Origin: Candidatus Coatesiibacteriota bacterium | GTDB lineage: Bacteria > JAFGND01 | Direction: 5' to 3' | Length of the DNA: 12,402 nucleotides | Assembly (NCBI GenBank): GCA_016927185.1 | Contig: JAFGND010000103.1 | Location: 1-12,402 of the forward strand | Part shown: piece after piece, positions 7,550-12,402 of the stretch | Layout: the number at the start of each line of letters is the position of its first letter | Numbering within the stretch: position 1 is the stretch's first letter | Translations under genes and position numbers: made by a program | The notes under the pieces: model-generated | Database searches by the model: none | What the model was told of the DNA's origin: nothing | The model's input: the letters and a program-made list of their open reading frames with translations, nothing else

Positions 7550-9387
7550 TTCTTATTATTTCAGGGATTCTTGTTTTCAATACAATTTCAGAAGCCAGAA
7601 TTGATTATTATTTTGACAAGTTTGTTTTCTTTTCTGCCCTGAATGAAAAAACAAAAATAGACGAACGGGATTACAAAGAAAACAAGGAATTTACGTCTAT
7701 TCTGGGATTCAGAACTGGCATAAAAATTTCCCAGCTGGAATTTCAAAGAGGCACAGCAAGGCTGGAGAAATACTTCAAGGATCAGGGATTTCTTGATGTC
7801 AAGATTGTATGGAAAACAAAAGACGATCATACATTGAAAAAGCGTATTGTAATGATAACGATTTACACAGGATTGAGATATACAATCAAGAATATCGAGA
7901 TACAAGGCAACAAGGAATTCAGTACTGATAAAATAATGGAAGCCCTGGAACTTAAGCAAGGCAATAATTTCGACAGAAACCTGATAGTGACTTCTATCGA
8001 AAAGGTAAAGAAGCTTTATGGGGAAGAAGGATATATAAATATCAAGGCAACATTTGAATCATGGATTGACGACAAAACCAACAGGCAAGGTTCAATAAAG
8101 ATTACTTTTAACGAAGGTTTGAAACACAGGATAGAAGATATAAAAATACTCGGAAACTCCAAAGTAAGAGATCGAATTATAAACAGGGAAATTCCTTTCA
8201 AGAAAGGTGATTACTTGAACCTGACTACAATGTACGAAGTCCAGAAGAATATATACAGGTTGGGATTATTCAAGGATATAGAATTCATTCCTGAGCAAGT
8301 TCCTGATAAACCAGGATGGGTAATTGTAATAATAAGGGTGACTGAAGATAAATTCAATTTTGTGAGATTCAATTTCGGTCTGGGACCTTATTTTGATGCA
8401 TTCAATATTGATGCAACATGGGGAAACAGCAATCTTGGGGGGAATAACCAGCAAATATCTCTGGGTAATTATTTCTATTACAGGATAGGATTAAATGAAG
8501 ACAGGCATTTCTACAGGGAAAGACCGAATATTTCATATACTGAACCATGGTTTGGAGGATATTCCTTTTCATTCCGCGGTGAAATTTACTACCAGGTTGA
8601 ACAAATATACTGGAATAGATATCTCTGGGGCGAAAAAATCAGATTCTACAAGCAATTCAATCTTAAAAAAGACATGATTTATATAGAGCACAATTATGAA
8701 CAGAGGAAAACTTCTGTAGATACATTAGATGAGGATATAAAAGACAAAATCCCTCAATACATAAAAGATGAAACTGCTGGAAGAAGGGTAAAAAACTCAT
8801 TAACTCCAGGATATGAATGGGATCACAGATTGGATCCTTTTTATCCTCTTTCAGGTTACTTCAGCCAGATAAGCTTCACATTCGCTGGTGGATTACTGGG
8901 AGGAGATGATTTCTATAAGCTTATTTTCAGTTTTGCTCGTTATAACAAGCTTTTCAAGAATACTGCTTTTTGCTGGCATGTTTACGCTGGTTATTCTTCT
9001 GTTTATGGAGATGAAACTAGCTCAATTCCTTCTGATGACTTGTTCTTTGCTGGAGGTGCCAATACATACAGGGGAGAAGATGCCCTGCAAATGGGACCTA
9101 AAGATAGCAATAACAATGCCCTGGGAGGCAAGCTGCTATCTCTTGGTAATATTGAAATCAGGTATCCCCTGTTCTGGAAAATAGGTGGTGTTTTCTTTAT
9201 AGATGTCGGACAATTATGGGGAAAATATCAGGATGTCAATCTGTCTAGCATAAGATATTCATATGGATTGGGCTTTTCCTATAAAACATCTATAGGACCA
9301 ATAAGACTTGAGTATGGTGTTGATACAAAGGAAGCTAATCATCTTACCAAAGGCTCTTATCATATTGCTTTTGGGCAGAGCTTTTAA
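7525..9387 (+). CDS. Omp85/BamA-family outer-membrane assembly protein with three POTRA domains
   Basis: Start set at 7525 (620 residues) because MGKFK followed by a hydrophobic stretch makes a normal signal peptide, cleaved near SEA-R; the ATG at 7510 adds only five residues. It overlaps the previous gene by 25 bases and has no ribosome site, so translation is probably coupled. About three POTRA-like units follow: roughly 55-115 (weaker, starting at GIKISQLEF), 116-200 (IKNIEIQGNKEFSTDKI) and 201-282 (IEDIKILGNSKVRDRII). Residues about 285-620 are a beta-barrel with many alternating aromatics, the conserved loop-6 Arg as T-Y-R516-G-E (family VRGF/Y), and a C-terminal Phe. Three POTRAs is fewer than the five of E. 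coli BamA and like TamA. It could be the main BamA or an accessory Omp85. Confidence 0.88.
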   Translation: MGKFKIHLILIISGILVFNTISEARIDYYFDKFVFFSALNEKTKIDERDYKENKEFTSILGFRTGIKISQLEFQRGTARLEKYFKDQGFLDVKIVWKTKDDHTLKKRIVMITIYTGLRYTIKNIEIQGNKEFSTDKIMEALELKQGNNFDRNLIVTSIEKVKKLYGEEGYINIKATFESWIDDKTNRQGSIKITFNEGLKHRIEDIKILGNSKVRDRIINREIPFKKGDYLNLTTMYEVQKNIYRLGLFKDIEFIPEQVPDKPGWVIVIIRVTEDKFNFVRFNFGLGPYFDAFNIDATWGNSNLGGNNQQISLGNYFYYRIGLNEDRHFYRERPNISYTEPWFGGYSFSFRGEIYYQVEQIYWNRYLWGEKIRFYKQFNLKKDMIYIEHNYEQRKTSVDTLDEDIKDKIPQYIKDETAGRRVKNSLTPGYEWDHRLDPFYPLSGYFSQISFTFAGGLLGGDDFYKLIFSFARYNKLFKNTAFCWHVYAGYSSVYGDETSSIPSDDLFFAGGANTYRGEDALQMGPKDSNNNALGGKLLSLGNIEIRYPLFWKIGGVFFIDVGQLWGKYQDVNLSSIRYSYGLGFSYKTSIGPIRLEYGVDTKEANHLTKGSYHIAFGQSF

Positions 9388-9401
9388 AAACAAGAGGTAT
9401 T

Positions 9402-10196
9402 ATGAAAAAGATCGTCTTTATCATTGCTTTCTTTTCCTGCATTTTATATGCTGATGATGCAAATCCTGAATGGCGAAATGCAGATGATGCAAAATATGCT
9501 GGTCTTTTATTGATGGCTTTCTTCAATAATCATACTTATGATTCTGGTTATGGCTTGAAATGGAAAGAGTTTGATTTCTCAGGTTCGCTTATTTTTACTA
9601 ACAAGGATATGAAGGGAGTATTAATAAATTCTGATGACTTTGGCAAGGATGAAGCTTTTTTTGGAGGAACTCTTCAGCTTGATATAGGTTTACCCGAACA
9701 CATGACAATAGGAGGAAGGTTTTCTTATCTGCCAAGGGAATTGAACAATAATACCCCTGATTACGCAAATGACGATTATACAGTAACTTATCTTTATGGT
9801 GGTCTGAAATTTTCTTATAACTTCTCGCATATGATAAAAAAGCAGACAAAAGGATTGGTTGAAGCTTGTTTGATAGGCAATTACAATCATTTCAGCCTGC
9901 TGAATCACAAGACAAAGGAGATGAGTTATGATGATTTTTCTCCCAGTATTGTCATAAGTTATTTTGCCGAAAAAAAGAAGAGAGTCGTTATATCTCCCTA
10001 CATAGGTTTGAGTCCAATATTCTCCTCATTCAAGGTAAAAGCAAACAATGCTGATTATGATCACAGTATTAATATAACAAGATTCAGAGCAGCAATCGGT
10101 AACAAGTTTTATATCCGTCCTGCATATATCAACCTTGAGTTTAATCCTTTCATCATGCAGAGTTATTCTTTGTCATTAGGATTGCAGATTCTTTAA
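9402..10196 (+). CDS. Exported protein, probable outer-membrane beta-barrel
   Basis: The 264-residue protein has AAGAGG four bases before its ATG and lies 14 bases after the Omp85 gene, so the two are probably co-transcribed. Residues 1-17 are a type I signal peptide (MKKIVFIIAFF, cleavage after LYA). The mature part is rich in alternating hydrophobic and aromatic strands separated by polar turns, for example DIGLPEHMTIGGRFSYLP, TVTYLYGGLKFSYNF and KRVVISPYIGLSPIF. It ends in hydrophobic strands (FNPFIMQSYSLSLGLQIL), consistent with a small 8-12 stranded barrel. No family or ligand is recognised. It is a plausible client of the upstream Omp85 protein. Confidence 0.7.
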   Translation: MKKIVFIIAFFSCILYADDANPEWRNADDAKYAGLLLMAFFNNHTYDSGYGLKWKEFDFSGSLIFTNKDMKGVLINSDDFGKDEAFFGGTLQLDIGLPEHMTIGGRFSYLPRELNNNTPDYANDDYTVTYLYGGLKFSYNFSHMIKKQTKGLVEACLIGNYNHFSLLNHKTKEMSYDDFSPSIVISYFAEKKKRVVISPYIGLSPIFSSFKVKANNADYDHSINITRFRAAIGNKFYIRPAYINLEFNPFIMQSYSLSLGLQIL

Positions 10197-10202
10197 TTAT
10201 AT

Positions 10203-10237
10203 GTTTGTATTGACAAAAAAAAGGAAGAGGATAGTCT
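10203..10237 (+). promoter_or_regulatory. Candidate promoter of the sigma/anti-sigma operon
   Basis: GTTTGTATTGACAA (10203-10216) contains a perfect TTGACA at 10210-10215. TAGTCT (10232-10237), 16 nt further on, is a weak -10 (3 of 6 matches). If it is used, transcription would begin at about the ATG at 10245, giving a leaderless or nearly leaderless message. A GGAAGAGG (10223-10230) is a possible ribosome site but lies 14 nt from the ATG, farther than usual. Confidence 0.4.
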
Positions 10238-10244
10238 GAAAAAA

Positions 10245-11192
10245 ATGGAAACAATCCATGGAGAAAATCTTGAATTTCTTAAGGATCTTGTCTCTTCTGA
10301 TATTGTTTCAAAAGAGCTTGCCTGGCAAAGTTTTCTAACGAAATATAGTTCATTAATAAGACATATTTCGTATAAATTGACTGTAAATAGGGATCAGGAT
10401 GATTGTGAGGATCTTTATATATATATTATTGAACATCTCTATCAGGATGATTTTTCAAGTCTCAAGCAGTATTCCGGTTTAAGCAAATTCAGCACATGGC
10501 TCGGAAGGGTTTCCTACAATCTCGGAGTTGATCATTTGAGAGAGAAATATGGAAGAAGAAGACTTTATGAATCAATAAAAACACTCTCAAGAGAGGATCA
10601 GAGGCTATTCGAATTATATTTCTGGGAAGGTTATTCTGAAAATGAAATATGTGAATTGCTATCAAGTGAATTCAATAAAATATATCCCCTGGATGAAATA
10701 ATAGAGAGATTATTGAGAATTGAAGAAAACCTTTCCTCCAAGAAAAAATGGCAGCTTATTTCGGATATCTGCAAAAACAAACCTCATTTATCATTGACCA
10801 GAGAGGATATGTCAGATGATGGTGAGGAAAAGGATATGGATTTCCCCGATCTGAAAGAAGAACCTCAGTCTAAAATAGAAAATGAAGAAAAAGAAGAAAA
10901 ATTGATGGAAATATTGAAAAAATTGACATCAATAATAGAAAAACTCTCATCGGATGACAAAATTATTATCAAGGGATATTTTCTTGATGGAATGAAAATA
11001 AAGGAAATATCTCTCTTGACTAATATACCGGAAAAAAAGATATACAAAAAAATCGCATCAATAAAAGAGAAAATAAAAATTGATCTGGAAAGCTATGGAG
11101 TAAGCGAGGAGTTGATTAATATCATTTTAATGAGTATTTTATTTTTTTCATTTGTATCTTTTGGGAAACTAGTGTCAACTGTCCGTATATAG
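10245..11192 (+). CDS. Sigma-70-family (ECF-like) sigma factor with two region-4-like segments and a hydrophobic tail
   Basis: The 315-residue protein is longer than the ~190 of ordinary ECF sigma factors. Region 2 is residues about 25-105: AWQSFLTKYSSLIRHISYKL, then DCEDLYIYIIEHL, and KFSTWLGRVSYNLGVDHLRE, the -10 recognition part. Residues 111-167 look like region 4 (LSREDQRLFELYFWEGYSENEICELL, with an insertion before the recognition-helix side). An acidic linker follows at 189-219. Residues 220-288 give a second region-4-like helix-turn-helix (KLSSDDKIIIKGYF, MKIKEISLLTNIPEKKIYKK). Residues 291-310 are strongly hydrophobic (IILMSILFFSFVSF) and may be a membrane anchor or buried helix. The anti-sigma gene starts five bases later. 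The target promoters are unknown, and no GAAC-type ECF -35 precedes the operon. Confidence 0.75.
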   Translation: METIHGENLEFLKDLVSSDIVSKELAWQSFLTKYSSLIRHISYKLTVNRDQDDCEDLYIYIIEHLYQDDFSSLKQYSGLSKFSTWLGRVSYNLGVDHLREKYGRRRLYESIKTLSREDQRLFELYFWEGYSENEICELLSSEFNKIYPLDEIIERLLRIEENLSSKKKWQLISDICKNKPHLSLTREDMSDDGEEKDMDFPDLKEEPQSKIENEEKEEKLMEILKKLTSIIEKLSSDDKIIIKGYFLDGMKIKEISLLTNIPEKKIYKKIASIKEKIKIDLESYGVSEELINIILMSILFFSFVSFGKLVSTVRI

Positions 11193-11197
11193 ATAAT

Positions 11198-12286
11198 ATG
11201 AAAAAAGAGAAAAGTATTTTATCAAAAGCTTTGGCATCAACAGATAACAAGACAAAATTGTCTTGCCCTTCAGAGGAAATACTTTGTGCTTTTGTTGACA
11301 AGACTATTTTTGGTTATGAAGAGGAAAAAGTTAAATCACATCTTGCAAATTGCAGTAAATGCAGGATAAAGACTCTTGAAATAGCTCGGCAAGCAAATGA
11401 ATGGAGCAGATTTACCGAAGAAGATTCGACAAAAAGCAGACACTTCTTCGAAAGAATACCTAAGTGGAGTCTTGTTGCTGCATCAATTATTATAACTCTT
11501 GGTTTGACAATACTTGCTAGCAATCTCAATTTAAGAATTTTCAATAAAAGCAGAGAAGAAATTATAAGTGATGCGACAGTAAAAGATTTCTTAAAGATAG
11601 AAATACCTGAAGCAAATGATATAAACAAGAACAGGAAAGCGAAAACTTCGGTACAGGAACAACGATGGGCATTATATAAAGAACAATTCATAAGGAATAA
11701 TACGATAATTCCTTCAGAAATAAAGCTCAGTCCTTCTGCAAAAGCTGGTTTTTCCCTTGGTTTTTATCAACCACTTACAGTTGAACTTACTGATGATGGT
11801 GGAAAACAGGCACCTTTTTATCTTATGCATGTAACTGACAAATGGAAAGCAGCTTTGGCTCAACTTGAACTTTCTGCACCACCCGCTCATGAATACAAAA
11901 CAAGGCTGGAAAGAATAAATGCCAAGAAATACAAGGATCATATCCAGATGCTTCGGGAACTTGTAGAACTTGACAAGGAGATCAACAGCTGGATGCAGAA
12001 AAGCAGGGCAACTGATGTCTTGAATAGTTACAGGCTAGGGCAGTGGGCATTCAATCTCTGGGAAACCGGACCAAATATAAGCAACAGAAATCATTATATA
12101 GAAGATGTTAAATCCTTCAAAAAGCTGTATCCTAAATATTCTTATCCCCATATTTACAGCTGCCTTGATAGAATTGAAAACGTTCTTTCAAAAGCCAGAG
12201 GTAATTGGGATTCAGAAACATACAGAAGACTGATAAAGGAACTGGCTCTTCTTGTAGGGGTTTTTCAGGAACCCAAACAAAAATAA
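11198..12286 (+). CDS. Zinc-type (ZAS/zf-HC2) transmembrane anti-sigma factor with large extracytoplasmic domain
   Basis: The 362-residue protein starts five bases after the sigma factor stop. Residues 22-60 carry the zinc anti-sigma pattern Cys23-x24-His48-x3-Cys52-x2-Cys55 (SHLANCSKC), with the same spacing as RsrA/ChrR-type proteins. Residues about 90-110 (WSLVAASIIITLGLTILASN) form one membrane span. The remaining ~250 residues should lie outside the cytoplasm. They include a part with FSLGFYQPLTVELTDDGG, then a mostly helical, charged region (LERINAKKYKDHIQMLREL onward). I recognise no family there. It should hold the upstream sigma factor at the membrane until a signal in the envelope releases it. 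Whether release is by proteolysis or ligand is not visible. Confidence 0.75.
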   Translation: MKKEKSILSKALASTDNKTKLSCPSEEILCAFVDKTIFGYEEEKVKSHLANCSKCRIKTLEIARQANEWSRFTEEDSTKSRHFFERIPKWSLVAASIIITLGLTILASNLNLRIFNKSREEIISDATVKDFLKIEIPEANDINKNRKAKTSVQEQRWALYKEQFIRNNTIIPSEIKLSPSAKAGFSLGFYQPLTVELTDDGGKQAPFYLMHVTDKWKAALAQLELSAPPAHEYKTRLERINAKKYKDHIQMLRELVELDKEINSWMQKSRATDVLNSYRLGQWAFNLWETGPNISNRNHYIEDVKSFKKLYPKYSYPHIYSCLDRIENVLSKARGNWDSETYRRLIKELALLVGVFQEPKQK

Positions 12287-12299
12287 TTGACTATAAATA

Positions 12300-12331
12300 A
12301 ACTGACATAGTTCATGACTTCTATGCCAGTT
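12300..12331 (+). promoter_or_regulatory. Inverted repeat spanning the probable start of the last gene
   Basis: AACTGACATAG (12300-12310) and CTATGCCAGTT (12321-12331) pair at 10 of 11 positions around a 10-base loop that holds the ATG at 12314. A second ATG (12323) lies in the right arm. It is not a classical terminator, since no U-run follows. It may be an operator or an RNA hairpin masking the start, or chance. Confidence 0.3.
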
Positions 12332-12402
12332 ATTCCATTCCTTGCATCACAAAGAGACAAGAATATAGCTTTCTATGAAAATCAGGTTGAAGCTCGCAAG
12401 AA
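12314..12402 (+). CDS. 5' end of an unidentified gene (runs off right edge)
   Basis: From ATG 12314 the frame is open to the window edge (29 codons), reading MTSMPVIPFLASQRDKN and then a charged, helix-like stretch ending VEARK. An alternative start is the in-frame ATG at 12323. No good ribosome site is seen. It lies 27 bases after the anti-sigma stop in the same direction, so it is probably the third gene of the sigma operon. A TTGACT at 12287-12292 could also give it its own promoter. The product cannot be named from 29 residues, and no signal peptide is evident. Confidence 0.45.
   Translation, partial: MTSMPVIPFLASQRDKNIAFYENQVEARK

Noticed and set aside
12300-12331. Rho-independent terminator after the anti-sigma gene
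   Set aside because: The stem has one mismatch, a 10-base loop and no following U-run, and an open reading frame begins inside it.

Overview
This AT-rich window comes from a diderm (Gram-negative-type) bacterium. It encodes an Omp85/BamA-type outer-membrane assembly protein, a second outer-membrane barrel candidate, a predicted lipoprotein and several exported proteins. Arginine is mostly AGA/AGG, start sites are a mixture of clear AGGAGG-like sites and translationally coupled starts, and genes are tightly packed. The mixture (a DUF6599-like lipoprotein, a PQQ-type propeller, a bifunctional-nuclease-family protein and a geranylgeranyl-reductase-family flavoprotein) suits an uncultured anaerobic lineage, but I cannot name the phylum from sequence alone. 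No RNA gene, CRISPR array, transposon or phage gene was seen.

Layout. (1) Positions 1-346, minus strand: 5' end of an exported PQQ-like beta-propeller gene. (2) 347-625: divergent intergenic region with promoter-like elements for both sides. (3) 626-5676, plus strand: five tightly packed genes. They encode an adenylate-forming acid-CoA ligase whose C-terminus is fused to a chorismate-mutase-like (AroQ) domain, a DAHP synthase, a family 2 glycosyltransferase, a bifunctional nuclease (DUF151) protein and a geranylgeranyl-reductase-type flavoprotein. (4) 5677-6243, minus strand: a DUF6599-like lipoprotein, ending exactly where the previous operon ends. (5) 6353-10196, plus strand: a degenerate glutamate-dehydrogenase-fold protein that appears to have lost its catalytic lysines, overlapping a three-POTRA Omp85 protein, then a small beta-barrel candidate. 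(6) 10245-12402, plus strand: an unusual sigma factor with two region-4-like helix-turn-helix segments and a hydrophobic tail, a membrane-spanning zinc-type anti-sigma factor with a large extracytoplasmic domain, and the first 29 codons of a further gene.

How the genes fit together. The ligase-AroQ/DAHP synthase pair concerns entry into the shikimate pathway and activation of an acid, possibly aromatic. The following glycosyltransferase and prenyl-reductase-like flavoprotein could belong to the same product (a prenylated or glycosylated aromatic or lipid), but that is inference. The Omp85 block is envelope biogenesis. The sigma/anti-sigma pair looks like an envelope-sensing transcription switch whose target may include the gene running off the right edge.

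The most interesting items are the ligase-AroQ fusion with apparently lost chorismate mutase catalytic residues next to a stand-alone DAHP synthase, the glutamate dehydrogenase pseudoenzyme coupled to an Omp85 gene, and the double-region-4 sigma factor.
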